A stretch of 14,714 bases of DNA from assembly GCA_018609945.1 (NCBI GenBank), contig JAHENO010000264.1, positions 1 through 14,714 of the forward strand, written 5' to 3'. This stretch comes from Haloarculaceae archaeon. Lineage in GTDB: Archaea; Halobacteriota; Halobacteria; Halobacteriales; Haloarculaceae. The first letter of the stretch is position 1. Every line of letters begins with the position of its first letter. Positions 1-5,828 of this stretch are shown piece after piece. The position numbers and the translations under genes are program-made. The notes under the pieces are model-generated. The model was not told the origin of the DNA, searched no databases, and was given only the letters and a program-made list of their open reading frames with translations.

Positions 1-789
1 GCGGCACAGGTCGGGGGCGGCGTCGGTGCGGCCGCGACGGGGTTGCGACCCGTCATCAACCTCAGTTTCTCGGATTTCGTCGGCGTCTGTTTCGACCAGG
101 TGATGAACCAGGCCGGCAAGACGCGGTACATGTTCGACGGCGTCGTCGACGTTCCCCTGACCCTGCGGATGCTCGAAGGCGGCGGCCTGAACGCCGCGGC
201 CCAGCACTCCGGGACGGTCCACACGCTCCTGGCACACTTGCCAGGCATCAAGGTGGTTGCCCCGGGAACCCCCGCCGCAGCGAAGGGTCTGATGACGGCG
301 AGCATCCGCTCGGAGGACCCGGTGATGTTCTGTGAGCACAAGCTCCTGTACGACAGTGCGGGGCCGGTCCCGATCGGCGAGCACATCGTCCCACTGGGGG
401 AAGCGTCAGTCGAGCGCGCCGGCGCGGACGTCACCGTCGTCGCGACCCAGCGACTGCTCGGGGACGCGCTCGACGTCGCCGGGGAGCTGGCTCCCGACAC
501 GGCAGTCGAAGTCATCGATCCGCGGACGCTGTACCCACTCGACACCGACACGATCCTCGACAGCGTCCGGAAGACGGGACGGCTGGTCGTCGCCGACGAG
601 AGCCCACTCTCCTACGGGTTCCACGCCGAGGTGATCACCCGCGTCGTCGAGACGCTGGGCGGCCTCGACGGGCGCGTCCAGCGGGTGGGCGTTCCCGACA
701 CGCCGGTTCCTTTCGCGCCCGACCTGGAGGACGAGGTGCTTCCCGGCCTCGACGAGGTGCGGACCGCCATCGAGCGGACGCTCCAGTAG
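1..789 (+). CDS. 2-oxoacid (pyruvate/acetoin/branched-chain) dehydrogenase E1 component, beta subunit, 5' truncated
   Basis: E1 beta pairs with E1 alpha to bind thiamine diphosphate and decarboxylate a 2-oxoacid, passing the acyl group to a lipoyl-E2 subunit in the cytoplasm. The reading frame is open from base 1; 262 residues are visible against about 325-340 for the family, so the first 65-75 lie upstream. The visible part opens in the conserved GAAATGLRPV segment of the transketolase pyrimidine-binding domain, continues through AAAQHSGTVH (about bases 193-222), LPGIKVVAPGTP and an EHKLLYD stretch typical of acetoin- and pyruvate-type E1 beta, and ends with a complete transketolase C-terminal domain (VEVIDPRTLYPLD, then PFAPDLED). 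The internal TTG at 43 is not the real start. The gene ends in TAG at 787-789, and no E2 or E3 gene follows; the next gene is on the opposite strand. The family is certain; the substrate cannot be told from this part. Confidence 0.93.
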   Translation, partial: AAQVGGGVGAAATGLRPVINLSFSDFVGVCFDQVMNQAGKTRYMFDGVVDVPLTLRMLEGGGLNAAAQHSGTVHTLLAHLPGIKVVAPGTPAAAKGLMTASIRSEDPVMFCEHKLLYDSAGPVPIGEHIVPLGEASVERAGADVTVVATQRLLGDALDVAGELAPDTAVEVIDPRTLYPLDTDTILDSVRKTGRLVVADESPLSYGFHAEVITRVVETLGGLDGRVQRVGVPDTPVPFAPDLEDEVLPGLDEVRTAIERTLQ

Positions 790-914
790 TGCTCTGTCTA
801 CTATAGACTGAAACGTCCAGTAGGTCTCCGAGCCGAGTGCGGTTCGTTATTTGGCAAAATTATAAGGTATCCTGCACGTATGTTTCAATCCTCAACAAGA
901 TAAGAAAGTAGGAT

Positions 915-2561
915 TCATTCGGTTGTGCTGATAGTAATCCCCCGCTTCCGGGCGTATATGCCCACAATCATTCCCACGAAGAGTCCCAGCATCAAGGCCG
1001 CGACAAGCAGTGCGGCTTCGTCACCGCCCGGTGATAAAAACCACCGGATTAATCCAAACAGACCCACCCCTCCAAACCCCACGACAAGCAGGTTGAGGAA
1101 TTTACGCCTGATTTTTTTGCTTTCTACGTTTCCGGGGATGAAGCCGATCACCCATCCAACCGAGACAGCACCTAGCAAAGGGAATAGAACGCCGGATGAG
1201 CCGTTTCCGTTTCCAGAGGTGGGTTCCGTAGACGGACTGATCCCGTCATCATCTCCCATGTCATCGCCGCCGTTCGTCCCGCCAGCGCCTGGGTCTGTGG
1301 GTGTCTTATTGGATGGAGTGGTTTCTGCATTCAGTTCACCAGCCTTCAACAGCCAAGCATCAGCCGAATCATCACCAGTGGATCTGGTTGCGCCGGCCAA
1401 GAGGTAGCCGCCGTCACTCGTCTCAATTATCGATTCTCCCCAGTCGTGCTCGCTGCCGCCATAGGTCTGCTCCCAATGTGTGTTACCCTGGGTGTCAATT
1501 TTCACCACCCAGCCATCCTCCTTCGCGTTCCCGCTGGATGCCGTCCCGCCTACAAAAAGATTATTTCCGTTGCTCGTCTCGATAACCGACCGGGCATAGT
1601 CGGTGGCGCTACCGCCGAAGGTTTCTTCCCACCGGACTGTTCCATCAGGGTTGACTTTTACCAACCAGGCGTCCCCCTCCCCGTTCCCGGTAGACTTCGT
1701 TTGACTGGCGAAGAGATAACTCCCGTCGCTTGTCTCGATGACCGAATTCGCCCAGTCATCCTCGCTGCCGCCGTAGGTCTGCTCCCACTGGGTGGTGCCG
1801 GTGGTATCGACTTTCATCAGCAAAGCGTCCAAGTTCCGATTGGATACCGATCCACCGGCGAGAAGATAGCCTCCGTCGCTTGTCTCGATGACCGAATTCG
1901 CCCAGTCATCCTCGCTGCTGCCGTAGGTCTGCTCCCACTGGGTGGTCCCGTCAGTGTTGAGCTTCAACAGCCAGATGTCCGACCGATCGCTTCCATTCTG
2001 TGTCTTATTCCCAGCGACGAGATAGTCCCCATCCTCCGTCTCGAGGGCTGCCTTTGCCTGACTGTTTCCGTTACTGAAGGTTTGTTCCCAACGGATGTTT
2101 CCAGTAGTGTCGACCTTTACTAGCCAGGCGTTCGGTTCATCGTAAATATCACTTACTATCTCTCCGGCGAGAAGGTAATCCCCCATACTCGTCTCGATGA
2201 CCGTGTTCACGTCCTGGCCGGTCCTGTCACCGTACCTTTTCTCCCAAAGAGTGGTTCCCCCAGTGTCGGTCTTCACGAGATAAGCATCAGCATCAGGGAG
2301 CGAGATGTTGTTCCCCGAGTATCCGGCGAAGAGGTAGCCCCCATCACTCGTTTCGATGACCGAGTGTGCCAGATCTCCACCGTACCTGCCATACGTCTCC
2401 TCCCACAGTGTTTCGGGTGGTGATGGCGAATCAGACAATGCTTCATCGGATACCCGGTTTCCTCGTCGGATGAGCGGTATTGTGTCATCCCCGACACCCC
2501 AGATGACGGGCAACCCGCAAAGGGTGGCGAGGAATCTCCGTCGAGTGGATAGATTCGGCAT
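915..2561 (-). CDS. Tat-exported seven-repeat (WExxYG) beta-propeller-like protein with three C-terminal membrane segments
   Basis: Function unknown. The 548-residue product begins with a twin-arginine signal (RRRFLATLCG, residues 7-16). Seven repeats of about 50 residues follow, starting at W53, W106, W158, W209, W259, W311 and W363. Each reads roughly WEQTYGGSEDDWANSVIETSDGG, then YLLAG, a variable loop, DAWLVKVDTTG. Seven such repeats suggest a seven-bladed propeller. Residues 411-456 are a Gly/Asp/Ser/Pro-rich linker, and three hydrophobic segments follow at about 457-477, 488-509 and 515-536, with a basic end (ARKRG). The likely topology is a propeller outside the cell held by the C-terminal segments. 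Such repeats often serve in binding at the surface; no catalytic residues are evident. Codon use is less GC-biased than the neighbours. The ATG at 2559-2561 puts the signal at the N-terminus and has an AT-rich promoter region behind it. The architecture is secure; the role is not. Confidence 0.85.
   Translation of the reverse strand: MPNLSTRRRFLATLCGLPVIWGVGDDTIPLIRRGNRVSDEALSDSPSPPETLWEETYGRYGGDLAHSVIETSDGGYLFAGYSGNNISLPDADAYLVKTDTGGTTLWEKRYGDRTGQDVNTVIETSMGDYLLAGEIVSDIYDEPNAWLVKVDTTGNIRWEQTFSNGNSQAKAALETEDGDYLVAGNKTQNGSDRSDIWLLKLNTDGTTQWEQTYGSSEDDWANSVIETSDGGYLLAGGSVSNRNLDALLMKVDTTGTTQWEQTYGGSEDDWANSVIETSDGSYLFASQTKSTGNGEGDAWLVKVNPDGTVRWEETFGGSATDYARSVIETSNGNNLFVGGTASSGNAKEDGWVVKIDTQGNTHWEQTYGGSEHDWGESIIETSDGGYLLAGATRSTGDDSADAWLLKAGELNAETTPSNKTPTDPGAGGTNGGDDMGDDDGISPSTEPTSGNGNGSSGVLFPLLGAVSVGWVIGFIPGNVESKKIRRKFLNLLVVGFGGVGLFGLIRWFLSPGGDEAALLVAALMLGLFVGMIVGIYARKRGITISTTE
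1723..1796. repeat. Direct repeat, copy 1 of a 74-bp near-identical pair
   Basis: These 74 bases match 1873-1946 with a single visible difference (ccg against ctg at 1768 and 1918). The offset is exactly 150 bases, or 50 codons, one propeller repeat. The copies cover the junction WEQTYG..SEDDWANSVIETSDG of repeats 4 and 5 (residues about 208-231 and 258-281). The other repeats are much more divergent in DNA, so this pair looks recently duplicated or gene-converted. Confidence 0.9.
1873..1946. repeat. Direct repeat, copy 2 of the 74-bp near-identical pair
   Basis: Second copy of the repeat at 1723-1796, in the same orientation and reading frame, within repeat 4 of the propeller gene. Identity holds at synonymous positions as well, which distinguishes it from protein-level conservation. 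Confidence 0.9.
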
Positions 2562-2882
2562 AAGAATAACTAAATAATAGATGATTATTATTGTATCGAC
2601 GGGTCCGTAGGGGATACTCCAGTAATCATCGTGTTCACTTTCTGGTTTGGATAGCAGAGCGCGTCTTACAACAGATTCTCGGGATACATCAGCAGAGTCG
2701 GCGCGTTTGAGAGCAGAATACTACTCTCAGAGCGAAAATCTGATCGTTCAAAATCTCAACATATCGAACATTTGAGGATAGGATAGACTTCTCGATCCAC
2801 AGATGACCGATCGCTATTGAGGCGTCTCGGTGTGGTCGCTCCTCGTCGGCTCCTCGACCGTCCCTCGACGTGGCCGGGAGTC
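2562..2882. other. AT-rich intergenic region of 321 bases without a gene
   Basis: The stretch lies between the start of the propeller gene and the stop of the VOC gene. It holds an AT-rich block at 2571-2596 that can serve as the minus-strand promoter, and two small imperfect hairpins: tgagag/ctctca at 2708-2713/2724-2729 and ctcaa/ttgag at 2755-2759/2772-2776. Either could end the transcript of the VOC gene, but neither is strong. No supported coding sequence was found on either strand; the GC-rich part from about 2817 resumes the composition of the main chromosome. Confidence 0.6.
2584..2592 (-). promoter_or_regulatory. Candidate TATA box for the propeller gene
   Basis: Read on the minus strand, an AATAATAAT-type AT block lies about 23-31 bases upstream of the ATG at 2561, the spacing expected for a leaderless archaeal transcript. 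The whole neighbourhood is AT-rich, so the exact box is uncertain. Confidence 0.4.
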
Positions 2883-3404
2883 CTACGGCGAGACGTCGAT
2901 GTCGTCGTAGATACTGGTCTCGGGACCGGTCGTCTCGCGCCGGACCACGTCGTCGAAGACGGAGTGGTCGAGGGCGTCGACGTCGGGGTAGTCGACCTCG
3001 ACGAGATTCCCGGTCGGGTCCCGCAGATACATCTGTGCGGTGCCGTTGAAGTCGAATACCTGGGGTGGCCCGGACTCCTCGCCGACCGTCGCAAATACGC
3101 CCCGTTCGGCGGCCCGGCGGTACACCGCCTCGAAGTCGTCGACGTGTATCCCGAAGTGAGCAAACCTGGTGCGCTCGGGCTCGCGATCCGGGTCGTTCCA
3201 GAGGTGCAACTGCAGATTCCCGATACGCACGATCTGGAACTCGATCCCCTCGTCGGCGTGGAAGTCCTCCTGGTTGCCGAAGGTGGGTGTCGGGATGGGC
3301 TCACAGCCGATCACCGACTCGTAGAACTCCGTCGACTCGGCGACGTCCTCGGCGATGACGCTCACGTGGGTCAGCTGCGGCCCGCTGTCGGTCTGTGACG
3401 ACAT
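2883..3404 (-). CDS. VOC (glyoxalase/dioxygenase superfamily) protein
   Basis: A 173-residue cytoplasmic protein of the vicinal-oxygen-chelate superfamily, whose members use a divalent metal for isomerase, dioxygenase, lyase or epimerase chemistry. It has two beta-alpha-beta modules: residues 11-70 (LTHVSVIAEDVAESTEFYESVIG) and 82-140 (AHFGIHVDDFEAVYRRAAERG through YLRDPTGNLVEVDYP). Candidate metal ligands are H13, H67, H83 (or H87) and E136, matching the usual one-per-edge-strand pattern, so it is probably an active metalloenzyme. The ATG at 3402-3404 is chosen because the frame upstream of it reads as Arg-rich non-coding sequence, and a CATATTAG box lies about 25-32 bases upstream. It sits 68 bases downstream of the hydroxyacid dehydrogenase on the same strand but seems to have its own promoter. 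The substrate cannot be predicted; glyoxalase I and ring-cleavage dioxygenases are the closest broad families. Confidence 0.9.
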   Translation of the reverse strand: MSSQTDSGPQLTHVSVIAEDVAESTEFYESVIGCEPIPTPTFGNQEDFHADEGIEFQIVRIGNLQLHLWNDPDREPERTRFAHFGIHVDDFEAVYRRAAERGVFATVGEESGPPQVFDFNGTAQMYLRDPTGNLVEVDYPDVDALDHSVFDDVVRRETTGPETSIYDDIDVSP

Positions 3405-3427
3405 GGCACCCCGTTGGGCCGCCCCGA

Positions 3428-3436
3428 CTAATATGG
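3428..3436 (-). promoter_or_regulatory. Candidate TATA box for the VOC gene
   Basis: The minus strand reads CCATATTAG here, 24-32 bases before the ATG at 3404. It stands out in otherwise GC-rich sequence and fits a leaderless start. Confidence 0.5.
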
Positions 3437-3472
3437 ACGGGGTCGCGTCGTTCCCGCGGCGAGGGGTACCCG

Positions 3473-4426
3473 CTACAGCACGCGGTTCTGCATCCGCTCG
3501 GGCGCACCGTCGGCGAACGCCTCGTAGTTCTCGACGAAGATGTCGGCGATCCGGTCGGACATTCGGGGTGAGGCGCCGCCGTTGTGCGGGGTCAGGATGA
3601 CGTTCGAGAGGTCCCACAGCGTCGACTCGGCGGGGAGCGGTTCGGTAGCGAAGACGTCCAGTGCGGCGCCGCGGATGCCACGCTGCTGGAGTTCGGTCAC
3701 CAGCGCGTCCTCGTCGACCACTGGTCCGCGGGCGACGTTGACGAGGACGGCGTCGTCAGCCATCAGCCCGAGTTGTTCGCGCCCGATCAGGCCCTCGGTC
3801 TCCTCGGTCAGGGGACAGGCGAGGAGCACGTAGTCGGATTCGAGCAACACGGCGGACAGGTCCTCGGGTCCGTACACGGTGTCGACGGCCGCGACGTCTT
3901 CCGAGGGATCGGATTTGGTCCCGACGACGTCCATCCCGACCGCAGCCGCGAGTTCGGCGGTCCGTCGTCCGATGGCACCCAGCCCGACGATACCGAGGGT
4001 CTTCTCGGCGAGTTCCCCGCCGGTGAACCGCTCCCAGACGCCGCGCTCGCGCATGGCGATGGCCTCGTCGAGGCGGCGCTCGAAGGCGAGCATGTACCCC
4101 AGGACCTGCTCGGCGACGGGCTGGGCGTGTGCGCCCGCCGCGGTCGTCAGCAGGACGTCGCGGTCCCGGAGCGCCTCGAGGTCGATCATGTCGACGCCGG
4201 CACTCGGGGCCTGTATCCACCGGACCGGGACTTCCTCGAGGACCGCCGTGTCCAGAAACGACGTCAGGAGCACCTCGGCGTCCGCGAGGAGGTCCAGCAG
4301 TTCTGCGGGCGTGTGGGCCACGGGGACGGACAGGTCCGGATGCCGCTCCTCGATGGCCGCCCGGAGGGCTGTGGCGTCCAGCCAGTGGGTGCCGTGGACG
4401 GAGTGGTGGATGACTGCGTCGGGCAT
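3473..4426 (-). CDS. D-isomer-specific 2-hydroxyacid dehydrogenase
   Basis: A 317-residue NAD(P)-dependent oxidoreductase that interconverts a D-2-hydroxyacid and a 2-oxoacid (glyoxylate/hydroxypyruvate reductase, D-lactate dehydrogenase and phosphoglycerate dehydrogenase belong to this family). The nucleotide-binding motif GLGAIG is at residues 148-153, inside the inserted Rossmann domain (about 100-280). The catalytic triad is visible: R233 in NVARG, E262 in ATEPLP and H281 in TPHNGG. The length matches the two-domain GHPR-like class; there is no ACT or other C-terminal regulatory domain, so it is unlikely to be the full serine-pathway SerA. The start at 4424-4426 gives MPDAVIHHS; the sequence in frame upstream is non-coding in character. 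The gene diverges from the small unknown gene at 4518 and is followed by the VOC gene. The substrate is unknown. Confidence 0.93.
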   Translation of the reverse strand: MPDAVIHHSVHGTHWLDATALRAAIEERHPDLSVPVAHTPAELLDLLADAEVLLTSFLDTAVLEEVPVRWIQAPSAGVDMIDLEALRDRDVLLTTAAGAHAQPVAEQVLGYMLAFERRLDEAIAMRERGVWERFTGGELAEKTLGIVGLGAIGRRTAELAAAVGMDVVGTKSDPSEDVAAVDTVYGPEDLSAVLLESDYVLLACPLTEETEGLIGREQLGLMADDAVLVNVARGPVVDEDALVTELQQRGIRGAALDVFATEPLPAESTLWDLSNVILTPHNGGASPRMSDRIADIFVENYEAFADGAPERMQNRVL

Positions 4427-4453
4427 CGTGACGGACCCGTGGCGGACCGGGGG

Positions 4454-4460
4454 CCTAAAG
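4454..4460 (-). promoter_or_regulatory. Candidate TATA box for the hydroxyacid dehydrogenase gene
   Basis: CTTTAGG on the minus strand lies 28-34 bases upstream of the ATG at 4426, in the 91-base gap between two divergent genes. The match to the haloarchaeal TTTAWA consensus is partial. Confidence 0.4.
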
Positions 4461-4488
4461 GCGCCGAAACGGCCGGGCCGACAGAACA

Positions 4489-4495
4489 CTTAGGG
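4489..4495 (+). promoter_or_regulatory. Candidate TATA box for the small unknown gene
   Basis: The plus strand reads CTTAGGG here, 23-29 bases upstream of the ATG at 4518. It lies about 30 bases from the divergent box of the dehydrogenase, so the two promoters could be regulated together. Confidence 0.4.
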
Positions 4496-4517
4496 CCACG
4501 GCGTGCTATCTTCCCGC

Positions 4518-4865
4518 ATGGTCTCGAATCCCCACCCGGGCCGGGACCCGCCGTCGGAGTTGGACGTGGACCCGGACGGCGTCTTCGACCGCGCCACTAC
4601 CTCCCACCGGCCGGGCGACCTCCTCCCTAGTGACTCCGGCGAGGCGAGGTGGATCGCCGAGGATCCCGAGACGGGGTGCCGGGGGGTCGGACGCTTCGAG
4701 AAGGCGGCCCGGACCAACCTCGTCTACGCGGTCGAGGCCTACCGCGACGACGCCGAGGAGTCGGCGCCGTACCTGAGTTCCGGCGTCGGACAGACGTTCG
4801 AGATGCGCTGGCAGGACGACGAGTCCGGGCTGGGGGAGCGTCTGGGGTCGCTGTTTCCGTTCTGA
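4518..4865 (+). CDS. Small acidic protein of unknown function
   Basis: I do not recognise this 115-residue protein. It is rich in Asp, Glu, Gly and Arg, has no cysteine pair, no transmembrane segment and no signal peptide, so it is probably soluble and cytoplasmic. The central part (about residues 44-80, from RWIAEDPETG to ESAPYLSS) looks like a mixed alpha/beta segment with the helix AARTNLVYAVEAYRDDAEE; the C-terminus is GERLGSLFPF. Support for a real gene is the acidic composition, a TTAGGG box about 24-29 bases before the ATG at 4518, and a neat fit between a divergent and a convergent neighbour. An in-frame GTG at 4503 is a possible but less likely start. The opposite strand is also open but gives an Arg/Pro-rich product and is rejected. 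Confidence 0.7.
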   Translation: MVSNPHPGRDPPSELDVDPDGVFDRATTSHRPGDLLPSDSGEARWIAEDPETGCRGVGRFEKAARTNLVYAVEAYRDDAEESAPYLSSGVGQTFEMRWQDDESGLGERLGSLFPF

Positions 4866-4913
4866 CCGCCCCGCCACTTGCCCGTCCGGTCGCGTTGGAC
4901 GGCTCTGGTCTCC

Positions 4914-5828
4914 CTACAGTAACTCCCCGCGAGCGACGGGGACGACGCGGCCGCCGACCTCGACGCGGACGCCGTCGCCCCGGTCGGTCGCGTGCAGGCC
5001 GACGAGCGACGGGCGGCCCATCTCGTGGCCCTGTTCGACGCGGGCGTCGACGGTTCCGCTCCCGAAGTAGGCGTGGCGTGCGAGGTAGGCCGCGAGACAG
5101 CCGTTCGAGGACCCGGTCGCGGGGTCCTCGGGCACACCGTAGAAAGGCGCGAACACCCGCACTGCGAGGTCATTCTCGGCCTCGCGCGGGTCCGGACAGA
5201 ACGCCAGGACGTTCTTTGCCTCGCGGTCGCCGGTCACCGCGTCGTAAGCCCCGCGGTCGAGGTCGATATCCGTTAGCGCCTCGCGGTCGCGGAGTGGTAC
5301 GACGATGGTCGGCAGTCCCGTCGAAATGATCTGGACTGGCCACCGGCCGTCGACTGCACCCTCGTCGAGGCCCAGGACCGCTGCCAGCCGTTCACCCGAC
5401 AGCGTCTCGCCGAATTCCGGTGGCTGCTGTGTCATCCATAGCGTCTCCGTGCTGGCTCCGTCGCCGGCACTCACTCCCGACTCGTCACTCTCCCCGCCGC
5501 GCACCTCGACGGGAACCTCGCCGACGTTCAGGTCCAGCACTACTTCCCCGGGGTGGCCGTCGGCGACGTGTTCGCGGACGACGTGTGCCGTCCCGAGCGT
5601 GGGGTGACCGGCGAAGGGAATCTCTGCCTCCGGGGTGAAAATGCGGACCCGGTACGGCGGTTCGCGGGATTCGACGAACGTCGTCTCGGAGAAGCCGATC
5701 TCTGCGGCGAAGGCCTGCATCTGTTCGTCGCTCACGGCCCCGTGGCTCTCGACGACCGCGAGCTGGTTGCCGGCGTAGCGTTTTCGGGCGAACACGTCGA
5801 CGAGGTGGAGGTCGGGACCCACGGTCAC
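4914..5828 (-). CDS. PhzF-family isomerase/epimerase-like protein
   Basis: A 304-residue protein of the PhzF/diaminopimelate-epimerase fold, two similar halves with the active site between them. PhzF itself isomerises dihydro-hydroxyanthranilate in phenazine synthesis, but most family members, including those of archaea, have no known substrate. Visible family motifs are DVFARKRYAGNQLAVV (residues 11-26), GFSETTF with the catalytic Glu at E48, PFAGHPTLGTAHVV (71-84) with H75, and EDPATGSSNGCLAAYL (234-249) with D235. All key residues are present, so it is probably active. The GTG at 5826-5828 directly abuts the TGA of trpS; a second GTG two codons further in is an alternative start. There is no room for its own promoter, so it should be transcribed with trpS. 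No phenazine genes are nearby, so phenazine synthesis is not implied. Confidence 0.92.
   Translation of the reverse strand: MTVGPDLHLVDVFARKRYAGNQLAVVESHGAVSDEQMQAFAAEIGFSETTFVESREPPYRVRIFTPEAEIPFAGHPTLGTAHVVREHVADGHPGEVVLDLNVGEVPVEVRGGESDESGVSAGDGASTETLWMTQQPPEFGETLSGERLAAVLGLDEGAVDGRWPVQIISTGLPTIVVPLRDREALTDIDLDRGAYDAVTGDREAKNVLAFCPDPREAENDLAVRVFAPFYGVPEDPATGSSNGCLAAYLARHAYFGSGTVDARVEQGHEMGRPSLVGLHATDRGDGVRVEVGGRVVPVARGELL

Larger units (their letters stand above)
790..2820. other. Lower-GC segment carrying one gene, possible acquired island
   Basis: Base composition falls sharply between the E1 beta gene and the VOC gene. The flanks around the single gene are AT-rich (for example 840-910 and 2562-2620; 2701-2760 is about 43% G+C), and the gene uses many A/T-ending codons, unlike its GC-rich neighbours. 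No integrase, transposase, tRNA target or convincing terminal direct repeat was seen, so the limits are approximate and read by composition only. Acquisition from elsewhere is inference. Confidence 0.5.

Noticed and set aside
880..903. A tiny plus-strand frame after TTATAAGG at about 860
   Set aside because: Seven codons only, spacing from the box too short, no family; AT-rich DNA makes such boxes by chance.
887..915. aatcct/aggatt inverted repeat at the end of the propeller gene
   Set aside because: A six-base stem with a 17-base loop is weak; noted as a possible terminator only.
790..2882. Insertion sequence or integrase-based element around the low-GC gene
   Set aside because: No transposase, integrase, terminal inverted repeats or target-site duplication could be found by eye.
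3584..4630. A 348-residue open frame on the plus strand opposite the hydroxyacid dehydrogenase
   Set aside because: Antisense shadow that would overlap the promoter and start of the small unknown gene; no recognisable domain.
4506..4877. A minus-strand frame of 123 residues opposite the small unknown gene
   Set aside because: Basic, Arg/Pro-rich composition, unlike haloarchaeal proteins, and no promoter-like box at the start.
4914..5828. Phenazine biosynthesis
   Set aside because: No other phenazine genes are nearby; PhzF-fold proteins occur widely without phenazine production.
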